The notes beneath the pieces are model-generated. The model did no database searches and had not been told where the DNA came from. It worked only from the letters and a program-made list of their open reading frames with translations. A DNA stretch of 64,000 bases from an uncultured Prevotella sp. (GTDB lineage: Bacteria > Bacteroidota > Bacteroidia > Bacteroidales > Bacteroidaceae), in NCBI GenBank assembly GCA_946402275.1, contig CAMIVY010000014.1, positions 1 to 64,000 on the forward strand, read 5' to 3'. Shown here in pieces: positions 5,950 through 14,536 of this stretch (position 1 is the first letter of the stretch; every line of letters begins with the position of its first letter). Position numbers and translations under genes: made by a program.

Positions 5950-7611
5950 GTGATAGGAAAGAGAGTCTTCTTGGGATTGTTGGTTATGTTTTATAGCCTG
6001 TTGGGCGTTGCAGCATCGCAGCTTCCCGATTCTCTGCTGACTTTTGAGAAAGCATATTATTATAATATTGTTGATATGCCCAAGTCCCTCCAGATCGTTC
6101 AGACCATGCGCAAAAGGAAGATGGCTGCCGAGTGGGAACTGGACAGGGCTGAGGCCAACCTCTGGAGTCTTGCCCGCTATTACAACAAGGCTATCAAGCT
6201 TTACTGCAAAGTGATAGACAATCCTGAGGCCAACAAATCCTGGAGAGATGAGTTGGCCAATCTTTTCCTCGTCTCCTATTGCTATGAAAAGCTGAATGAT
6301 GAGCGTCACCTTCCCAAGTTGGTGCTTCGAATGCGTGAGGTGGCAGAGAAACACCAAGCGAAAGAATACCTGTGTATGGCCGAATATATCCGTGCTAAGC
6401 GATTCTATGCGATGGGTCGTAAAGACGAAAGCTATGTCATCTTCAAGCAAGCCGCGGAAGATATGAAGCATGTAGGCTATCGGTATAAGAACCGTATGCT
6501 CTTCGTCTTTAATATCAACATCGCCAATATGTATGTCAATGAAGGCAAGTACGGTGATGCCAAACAGTCCTTGAGAGAGGCAGAAGAGGCTATCCGTCAG
6601 GGATTCAACATGGGCGTCCTGGATGTGGAGCGGCGTGCCTTTGGTCTTGTTTATGCCGTCAAGGCTCGTCTCTTGGCTGCAGAGGGGCATGTGGAAGAAG
6701 CTGATTCCATGTATGCCTTAATGCGTGGTGTGCCCTATCGGGATATTGCTGCAGAGTTTCTGATTGTGCCTTATCTGAAAATGCGGGGCAGGCATGCTGA
6801 CGTCCTGGAGTCTGCACAATACAGTCGTAAGATAATCGAGGAGGACAGCAACGAGTTAGGTATCAATATGCTCCGTGTTCTGAAGGATGAGGTCGATGCC
6901 CACATAGGTCTTAACAACTACGAGGCCGCAGCACAGTGCTATTCTACGCTGACCAGGTTAACGGACTCGTTGCATGTGAACAATATGAACTATTTTTCCA
7001 AAGAGGCTCGTGAGGATCTCCAGCGTGAGCATCAGATAGCCCGTCAGAATCTCCTTCTCTCCATCGGTATCTCTGTCTTGGTCATACTGATCCTGTTGAT
7101 GTTGGCAGCCTTCCTGCATCACCTCCAGACGCGCAAGCGTACCAAGATGATGATGGCTACCATCGACGAGTTGATGTATTATCGCGATGTCGTACTCCAA
7201 AATGGCGACCGAGTTTCCGTTGAAATGAGTGAAAATGAAGCAGTTTTGCATGAAGAGAAGCGTCGTTTCAAGGAGATGGACAAGCGTATCATCAAGGAAG
7301 AACTGTTCCGTAGTCCTGACTTTGGTCGTGACGACCTCATGCGCCTCATGGGTGTTGATAAGAACGCGATAGCCCCTGTCGTCCAGAAATACGCTCATAC
7401 CAATGTTTCCGGCTATGTCACGATGAAGCGTATGGAGTATGCCGTTGCCTTGTTGAAGGAGCATCCAGAGCTCACTATAGCTGCTATTGCTGATATGTGT
7501 GGTATCAAGAGCACCACCACGTTCGTCAACCGTTTCAGGGAAACCTACGGTATGGCGCCTTCCGATTATCGTGCTTCTATAGTCGATTCTACCCCCCCCC
7601 CCAATAGATAG
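5950..7611 (+). CDS. Membrane-anchored TPR protein with C-terminal AraC-type HTH
   Basis: A 553-residue regulator. The N-terminus MIGKRVFLGLLVMFYSLLG is a signal peptide or anchor, with GTG as start. Residues 25-350 are helical TPR-like repeats, expected in the periplasm. One transmembrane helix follows (about 362-385, ISVLVILILLMLAAF), then a charged coiled linker, and residues about 450-545 form an AraC-type helix-turn-helix (LTIAAIADMCGIKSTTTFVNRF, then YGMAPSDYR). This layout, an extracytoplasmic sensor joined to a cytoplasmic DNA-binding domain, is common in Bacteroidetes. The gene lies directly upstream of the fimbrial operon on the same strand, and the spacer between them carries phased repeats that could be its binding sites; control of the fimbriae is an inference. 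The last codons contain an 11-C tract, so tract-length changes would only alter the final few residues. Confidence 0.85.
   Translation: MIGKRVFLGLLVMFYSLLGVAASQLPDSLLTFEKAYYYNIVDMPKSLQIVQTMRKRKMAAEWELDRAEANLWSLARYYNKAIKLYCKVIDNPEANKSWRDELANLFLVSYCYEKLNDERHLPKLVLRMREVAEKHQAKEYLCMAEYIRAKRFYAMGRKDESYVIFKQAAEDMKHVGYRYKNRMLFVFNINIANMYVNEGKYGDAKQSLREAEEAIRQGFNMGVLDVERRAFGLVYAVKARLLAAEGHVEEADSMYALMRGVPYRDIAAEFLIVPYLKMRGRHADVLESAQYSRKIIEEDSNELGINMLRVLKDEVDAHIGLNNYEAAAQCYSTLTRLTDSLHVNNMNYFSKEAREDLQREHQIARQNLLLSIGISVLVILILLMLAAFLHHLQTRKRTKMMMATIDELMYYRDVVLQNGDRVSVEMSENEAVLHEEKRRFKEMDKRIIKEELFRSPDFGRDDLMRLMGVDKNAIAPVVQKYAHTNVSGYVTMKRMEYAVALLKEHPELTIAAIADMCGIKSTTTFVNRFRETYGMAPSDYRASIVDSTPPPNR
7592..7602. 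repeat. Poly-C tract of 11 bases
   Basis: Eleven consecutive C residues encode the Pro-Pro-Pro close to the end of the TPR/HTH regulator, followed by AATAGATAG. One more C would end the protein after Gln; one fewer would read on for several codons. It is the only long G/C homopolymer I see in the window. Confidence 0.9.
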
Positions 7612-7618
7612 TTAAATC

Positions 7619-7693
7619 TTGTCTTAAAACCTATAGATTTTGTCTTTTTTGCTACTAAAAGGACAAATTTGTTGATACAGCGGACATATTTGT
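7619..7693. promoter_or_regulatory. Four 21-bp-phased sites upstream of the fimbrial promoter
   Basis: TTGTCTT occurs at 7619 and 7640, and GGACAAATTTGT at 7661 is followed by GGACATATTTGT at 7682. All four start points are exactly 21 bp apart. The two halves are in opposite orientation (TTTGTC versus GACAAA), giving a dyad, and ACAAATTTGT at 7663-7672 is itself a perfect palindrome. Direct repeats two helical turns apart are typical of AraC-family operators. The block lies 45-119 bases upstream of the -7 box at 7738. Confidence 0.55.
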
Positions 7694-7737
7694 ATGTTTT
7701 TCTGTTAATTTTTGTTTTCACCTTATATATTTTTTTG

Positions 7738-7745
7738 TACTTTTG
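7738..7745 (+). promoter_or_regulatory. Bacteroidetes -7 box (TACTTTTG) of the fimbrial operon
   Basis: TACTTTTG matches TAnnTTTG; a TTTG at 7711-7714 is a possible -33 element at acceptable spacing. The leader to the ATG at 7793 is about 45 bases. The following seven genes have no other clear -7 box between them, so this is the best candidate for the operon promoter. Confidence 0.68.
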
Positions 7746-7792
7746 CATACTTAATATGACGAAAAATCGTCAATAAGATTGCATCAAAGGGT

Positions 7793-9361
7793 ATGAAAAA
7801 GAAACTAAATTATCGAAAGGCTCTAGTAGTATTGCTGCTGTTTATTACACAGTCCGTGTCAGCCCAACAGGTGACGCTCAGCAACAACCTGCTCTATGAT
7901 GCCACGTTGACGCCCAACCTTCGTGTGGCTATGCGCTTGTCGCCCCACTGGTCGTTGGGTCTGACGGCTGGCTATCGTCCTTGGCCTACCGACGATGAGA
8001 CAGTCCGTAAATACAAGCACTTGTTGCTTTCACCCGATCTTCGCTATTGGAAGGACTCGGTGAATGTACATCATTTCTTTGGCATTAATCCTGTTTATGT
8101 TCACTATAACATCTCGGGCATTAGGCTGCCATTCAATTTGTATCAGTTGGACAAGGAACAGCGTTATCAAGGCGACTTCTTCGGGCTTGGTGCTTTCTAC
8201 GGTTATTCTTGGCCTTTAGGTCGTCATTGGAATTTCGAACCTTGGATAGGTGCTGTTGTAGGATATACCAAGTACGACAATTACAAGTGCGGTCATTGCG
8301 GCACGAAGATAGGTACTGAGAAGAAAGTCCTCGTATTCCCTCAGGCAGGGCTGAGTATCGTTTATAACATCCCGGGTCGTCCCCGTCAGGTGGAAGAGCC
8401 CGTTCTTCAGCTGCAGCCCGTCGTCGAGGCCCCTGTAACGGCTGCCGTTGTTACCAAGCCCTTTGTTCCCGCTTTAACGCCCGTTGCTGATTTCAAGGGA
8501 CGTGCCGGACAGCTCCAGCAGGAAAATCCCGTTGTGCAGCACATCTCCAATTACCGTCCTTACGACCGTACCCGCATTCTTCGTAAGGAGAAGGAAGCAC
8601 TCTATGTCCACTTTGCTTTGGGTAAGAGCATACTTGACAATGGTTTCCGTGAGAATCGTGTGACACTTGACCGCATTGTCGATATCACCCGTCAGATTAT
8701 GTCCGACAGCGCCAGCAGCGTCAAGAAGATACAAATTATCGGTCTCGCCTCTATCGAGGGCAATCCTGCCAGCAATGAGCGCTTGTCCCAGAACCGTGCC
8801 CTGGCTCTGCAGAAATATATCCAGCAGGAAGTCACCGTTCCTGATTCCTTGTTCGAAGCCGTTGGCGGTGGCGAGGCATGGGCCGACTTCCGCGATTATC
8901 TCAACGACCTCGCCTCAGGTCCAGTGCTCGACGGTTCTGCCGTCGAGTCATCCCTCCGCCAGGCCCTCACCATCATTGACAATGAGCCCGATGCCGTCGC
9001 CAGGGAACAAAAGCTCCGTCGTATGAATGGTGGCAAGACGTGGAAATACATCAAGGAACACATCCTGAAGGATCAGCGTAACTCCGGTTATATCCGTATC
9101 TACTTCGACTACGTGCCTGACAAGGCGGCAGCCACTATCAACGAGGCCAGCGAACTGCTGACTACCGACTGTGGCGACTGCCACCGCGAGGCCCTCCGCT
9201 TGTTACAGACCGTTCGCAACGACGAGCGAGCCCAGAACGCCTTGGGTGTAGCCCTCTGGCTCTGTGGCCAGAAAGACGAAGCCCTCAGCTGTCTGCGCCG
9301 TGCAGCAGCCAATGGCAATGCCGATGCCCAGCGCAATCTGCGTGAATTAGAAGCCAATTAA
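7793..9361 (+). CDS. DUF3575 / OmpA-like outer membrane protein of the fimbrial locus
   Basis: A 522-residue envelope protein. A signal peptide (about 1-24, ending SVSAQ) precedes a DUF3575-type beta-barrel-like region (about 25-200: NNLLYDATLTPNLRV, LGLTAGYRPWP, FGINPVYVHYN, FEPWIGAVVGYTKYDNYKCG). A Pro/Val-rich linker follows (about 200-225), then an OmpA C-terminal-like region (about 270-345: HFALGKSILDNGFREN, IIGLASIEGNPASNERLSQNRA) that in relatives contacts peptidoglycan, and a C-terminal Sel1/TPR-like end (ALGVALWLCGQKDEALSCL). DUF3575 proteins in Bacteroidetes are typically encoded beside fimbrillin genes, as here. It is the first gene after the promoter, 54 bp before the major fimbrillin. 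A role in anchoring or export of the fimbria is inferred from position. Confidence 0.85.
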   Translation: MKKKLNYRKALVVLLLFITQSVSAQQVTLSNNLLYDATLTPNLRVAMRLSPHWSLGLTAGYRPWPTDDETVRKYKHLLLSPDLRYWKDSVNVHHFFGINPVYVHYNISGIRLPFNLYQLDKEQRYQGDFFGLGAFYGYSWPLGRHWNFEPWIGAVVGYTKYDNYKCGHCGTKIGTEKKVLVFPQAGLSIVYNIPGRPRQVEEPVLQLQPVVEAPVTAAVVTKPFVPALTPVADFKGRAGQLQQENPVVQHISNYRPYDRTRILRKEKEALYVHFALGKSILDNGFRENRVTLDRIVDITRQIMSDSASSVKKIQIIGLASIEGNPASNERLSQNRALALQKYIQQEVTVPDSLFEAVGGGEAWADFRDYLNDLASGPVLDGSAVESSLRQALTIIDNEPDAVAREQKLRRMNGGKTWKYIKEHILKDQRNSGYIRIYFDYVPDKAAATINEASELLTTDCGDCHREALRLLQTVRNDERAQNALGVALWLCGQKDEALSCLRRAAANGNADAQRNLRELEAN

Positions 9362-9415
9362 AACTCAATATATAGTGAACAAATAATTTATAGTAATAAC
9401 CAACATTTTAACAAG

Positions 9416-11467
9416 ATGAAAAAAATGAAGATTTTTGCTTTGATGAGTGCGATAGCTCTCACAAGCGCAGTCGGTTTCACAGCCTGCTCGTCCAGCTCGG
9501 ATGCTACAGATTCAACGGCTGACGTGAACCCCACTTTTGACGGAACCAGCGTCCGTACAGACTTTGCCTTTAACATTACAAAGGCCTCTCAGGGAACTAC
9601 CCGTATGACAGCTGCTAACACTCAGGAAAATGGTCAGGCATTTCTTGGAATAGAGCATATGTATCTATTCCCATTTAATGTAGTACCAGCTGATAATACT
9701 ACTTCCCATCTCAGTTTTGCTTCTAGTACTAACCCAAGTGCATCTAACAAAAATTTCTCTCTTGGCGCTATCGAAAGTTCTGAATTATACACTACCCCCA
9801 TGACAACGACAGACCCCGGGTCACCTTCAAAGAAGATCTATTCCTTGTCAATGCCTATAGGAACAAACAATTTCTTATTCTACGGAAAGGCAATTCGTGG
9901 TACTAAGAATGGCTTTGCAGCTGGACGTCTGACCAGTTCGTTCTACACTGCAGATAACGCTAAAGCTACAGGTGCTGACGCTGTGGCTAACACAGATAAT
10001 ATCAACTTCAGTTTGGTTGGTATTGCATCGGATCTCGGAGCCGATGCCACAAATCTGGCAGCTTATCTGACAAGAATTGCGCAAACTACCGATTGGGCTG
10101 GAACAGTTGATATAGTCACAAACCATACTGGTAGTAATCCTGATGCTTATAGTTCTTTGGCTGACCTCTATGCAAAATTCACTCATATCAATAGTGACCG
10201 TTGTGGTTCTGCTGAAGCCATTAAGCGTACTGTTCTTGATCTGTATAAGAGTGCCAAGGCGATTAATGCAAAAAGCAGTGTGACTGAGGTTCAGACAATA
10301 GCAAATGCAATCTGTGCTAGAATTGTAGATACAGGATATTCTTTGCGTATGACCGTAACGGATTCTGATCCAGATCCTGACAAGTGGACTTTTGACTGGG
10401 TAGGACTTGCTAACACGAATTTCCCTGCAAACCTGAACCTTCCAATGGGTGCTGCTCAGTTGGCTTTTGATTCATCATCGAAAACATTCTCATACAAAAC
10501 TGCAGTAGCATCAGGAACAACGATGGTTACTGGTGTTGATTATAAGGCGATTTGTTATCCTTCTGAATTGGTTTACTTTGATAACTCTCCTCTGCGTGCA
10601 ACGAATAATTATAAGACAGCAGATAACTATTCTTCAAATACGCAAGATTGGGATATTCAGTATCAAGATCCCACTTCTGGAGATTGGACGGGTAAGGAGG
10701 TCCTGTCTACGACTCGCGCCGTTGCTATGCAGAACAATGTGAATTATGGTGTGGCTATGTTGGAGTCAACCATTCAATTGACTGCATCTCCTGCTACCGC
10801 TCTTGTCGATAATAAGAAAGCTGTTTTAGGTGGTTCAGCCGAGAATCAGGTTGATATTGATGGTAATAAGATGACTGTAACAGGTCTTCTGATTGGTGGA
10901 CAGCCAGGAACTGTTGGCTGGAATATGGTTAAAACTTCTTCTGCAGGTTTTGACCATGTCATCTATGACCATGATATTCAATATAATTTAGAGCTTTCCA
11001 ATTATACATCAACAGCAAGTGGAAAGAATTACACGATAGTTCTCGATAACTACACAACTAGTGCACAACAAGATGAAGTAAGGATCGCCTTAGAGCTTGT
11101 GAATGGTGACAAAGATTTCTATGGCCAGAATGGTTTGATTCCTAAAAACCATACCTTCTATTTGATAGGTTCATTGTCTTCTTCAACATATTCATCTTCA
11201 GATCCTCGTGTTGTACCAAAAGTTAAAACAGGTACAGGTGCTGGGGATGAAGTTTTACGTACTGCAAGTTCTTACCGTATTACTAATGAAGATACAGAAC
11301 GTGTGTTTATTCAGGATTATAAAACTATTGCTAACATAAAGATAAATACTAATTCTCTACAGAAAGCATATAGTAGTATTCCTGACCTTCGTTCAACCGA
11401 ACTGTTGTTTGGCCTCTCTGTTGATTTGAAGTGGGAGCAGGGTAACACATACGACGTAAATCTTTGA
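9416..11467 (+). CDS. Major fimbrillin-like lipoprotein (Mfa1/FimA superfamily)
   Basis: A 683-residue lipoprotein, probably the main structural fimbrial subunit. The signal peptide ends in the lipobox region VGFTAC, with lipidated Cys near 24 and a Ser-rich start to the mature protein. The N-terminal domain includes the strand RTDFAFNITKAS and LGIEHMYLFPF; the C-terminal end is LLFGLSVDLKWEQGNTYDVNL. In Bacteroidetes type V pili a lipidated precursor is trimmed by a protease and subunits assemble by strand exchange; this protein has the right signal, size class and neighbours. A second gene of the same architecture (12807) follows the anchor gene. Its third positions are more A/T-rich than those of the anchor gene behind it. 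The 204-bp spacer after it holds a hairpin and a repeat array, consistent with reduced transcription of downstream genes. Confidence 0.82.
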   Translation: MKKMKIFALMSAIALTSAVGFTACSSSSDATDSTADVNPTFDGTSVRTDFAFNITKASQGTTRMTAANTQENGQAFLGIEHMYLFPFNVVPADNTTSHLSFASSTNPSASNKNFSLGAIESSELYTTPMTTTDPGSPSKKIYSLSMPIGTNNFLFYGKAIRGTKNGFAAGRLTSSFYTADNAKATGADAVANTDNINFSLVGIASDLGADATNLAAYLTRIAQTTDWAGTVDIVTNHTGSNPDAYSSLADLYAKFTHINSDRCGSAEAIKRTVLDLYKSAKAINAKSSVTEVQTIANAICARIVDTGYSLRMTVTDSDPDPDKWTFDWVGLANTNFPANLNLPMGAAQLAFDSSSKTFSYKTAVASGTTMVTGVDYKAICYPSELVYFDNSPLRATNNYKTADNYSSNTQDWDIQYQDPTSGDWTGKEVLSTTRAVAMQNNVNYGVAMLESTIQLTASPATALVDNKKAVLGGSAENQVDIDGNKMTVTGLLIGGQPGTVGWNMVKTSSAGFDHVIYDHDIQYNLELSNYTSTASGKNYTIVLDNYTTSAQQDEVRIALELVNGDKDFYGQNGLIPKNHTFYLIGSLSSSTYSSSDPRVVPKVKTGTGAGDEVLRTASSYRITNEDTERVFIQDYKTIANIKINTNSLQKAYSSIPDLRSTELLFGLSVDLKWEQGNTYDVNL

Positions 11468-11477
11468 TGACATGACT

Positions 11478-11498
11478 CACGGGGACAGACCCCCTGTG
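11478..11498. repeat. Imperfect GGGGACAG hairpin
   Basis: CACGGGG and CCCC..GTG arms surround ACAGA, giving a short stem with a bulge, ten bases after the fimbrillin stop. It resembles the GGACACAG hairpins at 55.6 kb and the argE duplication, so it is probably a member of a dispersed repeat family. Confidence 0.5.
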
Positions 11499-11523
11499 CG
11501 ATGAAACCGAATCCTTATGCGAC

Positions 11524-11547
11524 CCCAGTCCGTGCCTACGGACTGGG
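11524..11547 (+). promoter_or_regulatory. 10-bp stem hairpin between fimbrillin and anchor genes
   Basis: CCCAGTCCGT (11524-11533) and ACGGACTGGG (11538-11547) are exact reverse complements around a GCCT loop. There is no T-run after the stem, so it is not a classical intrinsic terminator. It may protect the upstream mRNA end or act as a partial attenuator. It overlaps the first unit of the 21-bp array. Confidence 0.65.
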
Positions 11548-11667
11548 AGTCCGCAGGGGACGGACTAAGAGTTCGTTAGTTACGGACTAAAATTCGTTAC
11601 TCTCGGACTAAATAAAATTTCTTTTGGAGTATTTAAAATTACTTTCGGAGTATTAAGAAGCAAGCTT
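11540..11667. repeat. Six degenerate units with 21-22 bp period
   Basis: GGACT/GGAGT words start at 11540, 11562, 11584, 11605, 11626 and 11647, that is 22, 22, 21, 21 and 21 bp apart. The first four read GGACT followed by A-rich sequence and TTCGTTA-like ends; the last two read GGAGTAT. The array fills most of the spacer between the major fimbrillin and the anchor gene. Confidence 0.75.
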
Positions 11668-11671
11668 ACAA

Positions 11672-12799
11672 ATGAACGAAATGAAAATAGTAATGAAAAC
11701 ATATAAGATGAATACAGCGAAAGGAACTGTTCGCAAGGATGGGGCCATTTCTTCATTTTTTCATTCCCATTTCTTTCATTTCTCATTTCTCATTTCTCAT
11801 TTGATGCTTCTGTTTGCCTGCTCCACCATCGACGAGGATATGTCGGACTGCGGATTCGAAGTGAACTACGAACTGAAGCTGGTGACGAATATCCAGACGA
11901 AGCTGCAGACACAGCTGCAGACCGACCTGGAGCTGAAGACCAATATGGAGCTGACCGCAGCCCTGCGTACCCATCTGGAATCCATCTTCCGCGACTATGC
12001 CGACGATGTTGACCTCTCGTTCTACGATGTGGCGGGCGACTCCGTGCGCTTGCAGCACGACCAGCACGACATGAACGGCAAGGAGGAATCCTATACGCTG
12101 AACATTCCACGCCGCCACTATCAGCATCTGGCTACAGCCAATGAGAAGCAGGAACAAAGCGTCGACGCCTACGACAGTCACTTGTGCCATGAGTCGCGCC
12201 TCTCACAAAACCAGCTCGACACCATCCCGTCGCACACAGCCGGTCTGTTCACCGCCCGCTACGACATGGATATCAAAGACAGTATCGACCAGACCTTTAA
12301 CGTACACCTCTATATGGCCAACTCAGCCACCGTATTGGTGGTAGATACGCTGGGCAGTGGTGTCCGCGACATGAAAGTCTTTGCCACCGGCTTTGCCACT
12401 GGCTTTCATGTCGCCGACAGCACTTTTATCTTTGCCCAGAAGGCTCCCATCGTGCGGTCTGAACGTGTGCAGACGCCTGGTCAGCAGTACGTCTGCTTTA
12501 CCACCGTTAATTTCCCGTCGCGCGACCAGCTGGTCATCCCCGTCGGTGCCCCTCGAAGGGCTTCAGATGATGACGATGTGGTTGCCGGACTCTGGGAATA
12601 CCATTTATATATCACCACGCGTAAAGGCACTGTGACGCGTAGTATCCTCCGCTCCTACGAACCGCTGAATGCCGAGCAGGTGCGGGTGGTACACATCAAG
12701 CTGGAAGAAGACGGTTCTGCCGAGACTGTAGATGCTACGATGGGTGTCAGCGTAACGCTCGACTGGCACGAGGGCGGAACGTATAATCCGGAATTATGA
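11672..12799 (+). CDS. FimB/Mfa2-like fimbrial anchor lipoprotein
   Basis: Probable outer-membrane anchor and length regulator of the fimbria. After a lipobox-like LLFAC, the mature start CSTIDEDMSDCGFEVNYEL fits the FimB/Mfa2 family (lipid Cys followed by a second Cys). The body continues with DVDLSFYDVAGD and GLFTARYDMDI and ends in GVSVTLDWHEGGTYNPEL, similar to the fimbrillin C-terminus. The start is uncertain: ATGs occur at 11672, 11681, 11693, 11708 and 11804. The last gives only MLLFAC, too short for export. From 11708 the signal is 37 residues before the Cys, with h-region FFHSHFFHFSFLISHLMLLFA, which is a direct translation of the TTTCATTTCTCATTT spacer repeat. Seven bases separate this gene from the next. 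Confidence 0.78.
   Translation: MNEMKIVMKTYKMNTAKGTVRKDGAISSFFHSHFFHFSFLISHLMLLFACSTIDEDMSDCGFEVNYELKLVTNIQTKLQTQLQTDLELKTNMELTAALRTHLESIFRDYADDVDLSFYDVAGDSVRLQHDQHDMNGKEESYTLNIPRRHYQHLATANEKQEQSVDAYDSHLCHESRLSQNQLDTIPSHTAGLFTARYDMDIKDSIDQTFNVHLYMANSATVLVVDTLGSGVRDMKVFATGFATGFHVADSTFIFAQKAPIVRSERVQTPGQQYVCFTTVNFPSRDQLVIPVGAPRRASDDDDVVAGLWEYHLYITTRKGTVTRSILRSYEPLNAEQVRVVHIKLEEDGSAETVDATMGVSVTLDWHEGGTYNPEL
11746..11802. repeat. CATTTC/CTCATT array lying inside the anchor gene's signal sequence
   Basis: The same pyrimidine-rich array that precedes genes at 1.3, 3.7, 5.05 and 5.38 kb occurs here, but inside an open frame that continues into the lipobox of the anchor protein. In that frame the array encodes Phe, Ser, His, Leu and Ile residues. 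Confidence 0.9.
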
Positions 12800-12806
12800 A
12801 TGTTGA

Positions 12807-14531
12807 ATGAGTAGGGTTGTTATGCATATTATAATGAGCATTTGTTCACTGATGGCAGTGGGCTGTAGCAGCAACGATGAGCCAACTTTCGTTGCAGGGC
12901 AGCCTGTCACAGTGGACTTTGCCTATACCTTCTCTTCATCTGCTAATCCTTCTACAACGCGACAGGCCACTGAGGTGGTGCAGCCGAACAATGCTGCCCA
13001 GCCCCGTCTGCCGGAGACAATGCGGATCATCACCATGATGGACACAAATCCCAGTGAATCGGATTTCAATTGGGAAGCGCCCGTCTCCAAGAGCAATCCT
13101 GCGGCACGATTCTATTATACCAACAACTGTCATATCAATACAGGCGTTAATAGATGCTTAGTGTATGGCAAACCTGCCGACATGTCTAATAATGTGGGGG
13201 TAGCCCCCAAGGTGTATAACGGTGTCATTAATGAGTCCTTCCCCGTTTCCATCGCTACTGCTGGTGATATCCAGGATATCAACTTCAGCCTCGTTCCTAT
13301 ATATAATATATATAATAATGAGAATAATTTGGTCATTCCTGATGATGCCTCCACATTGGCGGGCTATCTGACTGATGTAGCGAATACCATTGGATGGAGT
13401 GATTCAGGAAATGCTGCTATACAGGAACTTCGACAGAAATTCCTCAATAAAGACAGCGATCTGCCAGGGTCGGCTGTCAGCGTGAAGGCTTGGTTAAAAG
13501 CCTTGGCTGATGCGGCTCTGAGAATGAAAGACAGTGGTAGCTATTCTGAGCAGGCAACGTTGTTGGAATACATCAAAGATGCCGCCATGACTAAGGTAAA
13601 TAAGATTAATGAGATTTCCCTTACCTATCCGCGCAGCATCAATTTGCCAGACGGTGCAGCTGCTTTGCGATGGTTTAAGGAAGAAGGTAAAACAACCTAT
13701 GCCTTCCAGCCCCGGATGAACACCACGCCAGACGACGATATTAATACTGTGTCGCGCTTTGCCTATCCTGCCTCGCTGTATTATTTCGTTAACAGTGGTA
13801 TCAGCACCTCAATGGAAATGGTTGACTATGCCACGGTATATGACGAAAAAAATACATGGACGCAAGTCCTCGAGCAGTTTACCGCTGGTTCAAGAGTGGA
13901 GGGCGGTACTCGTTCCGTTGCCTTGACCAATCCGGTGCAGTATGCTGTAGGCCAGTTGCAGGTGAATGTCCAGGCCAGCAGTGCGACGCTGAAAGATAAC
14001 GATGATCATGATGTTGTCTTAGGCACAGACAATTTCCCCCTGAAAGGCATCATTGTTGGTGGACAGCGTCCGGTGGACTATGAGTTTAAGCAGACAAAAA
14101 ACACCGATACCGAAGTGAAATTCCTGTACGACAGTCAGGTGGAGTCGGGGTGCTACCTTTCCACCACGTCGCAGTTGGGATGCCAAACGCTGGTGCTGCA
14201 GAGCTATGATGGCGAGGATGTGGACATCGTATTGGAGTTTGAGAACAATAACGACAATCTGACCTTCACGGGTGTCAACGGCTGTTATGTCTATCCGCAT
14301 ACCCGTTTCTATCTGGTGGGCAAAATCCAGGTGATGCCTGAGCAGAACATAGTTGATGATAAAGACAAGCGTGTGTTCACCAAAGACCATATCACCACCG
14401 TGAATCTGACGGTGACCACGCTGAAAAAGGCCTATAACCTGTTGCCCAGTTTGCTGACCGGACACTTGGAGCTGGGCATTGAAGTATCCGACTGGGTGGC
14501 TGCTACACCGGAGGTCGTCATATTAAAATAA
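12807..14531 (+). CDS. Second fimbrillin-like lipoprotein (Mfa1-type paralogue)
   Basis: A 574-residue lipoprotein with the same overall plan as the major fimbrillin at 9416. The signal is MHIIMSICSLMAVGC (lipobox MAVGC; mature start CSSNDEPTF), then a strand PVTVDFAYTFSS. A central region is shared in pattern with the first fimbrillin (INFSLVPIYN versus INFSLVGIAS; LAGYLTDVANTIGWS versus LAAYLTRIAQTTDWA; PRSINLPDGAAALRWF versus PANLNLPMGAAQLAF), and so is the late segment LKGIIVGGQ / GLLIGGQPG. This clear relationship suggests duplication within the operon. It starts seven bases after the anchor gene and is followed five bases later by the next gene. A role as minor or alternative pilus subunit is inferred. 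Confidence 0.8.
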   Translation: MSRVVMHIIMSICSLMAVGCSSNDEPTFVAGQPVTVDFAYTFSSSANPSTTRQATEVVQPNNAAQPRLPETMRIITMMDTNPSESDFNWEAPVSKSNPAARFYYTNNCHINTGVNRCLVYGKPADMSNNVGVAPKVYNGVINESFPVSIATAGDIQDINFSLVPIYNIYNNENNLVIPDDASTLAGYLTDVANTIGWSDSGNAAIQELRQKFLNKDSDLPGSAVSVKAWLKALADAALRMKDSGSYSEQATLLEYIKDAAMTKVNKINEISLTYPRSINLPDGAAALRWFKEEGKTTYAFQPRMNTTPDDDINTVSRFAYPASLYYFVNSGISTSMEMVDYATVYDEKNTWTQVLEQFTAGSRVEGGTRSVALTNPVQYAVGQLQVNVQASSATLKDNDDHDVVLGTDNFPLKGIIVGGQRPVDYEFKQTKNTDTEVKFLYDSQVESGCYLSTTSQLGCQTLVLQSYDGEDVDIVLEFENNNDNLTFTGVNGCYVYPHTRFYLVGKIQVMPEQNIVDDKDKRVFTKDHITTVNLTVTTLKKAYNLLPSLLTGHLELGIEVSDWVAATPEVVILK

Positions 14532-14536
14532 GAGAG

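Noticed and set aside
11540..11667. Possible CRISPR array
   Set aside because: The 21-22 bp units are contiguous and degenerate with no unique spacers, and no cas gene is present.
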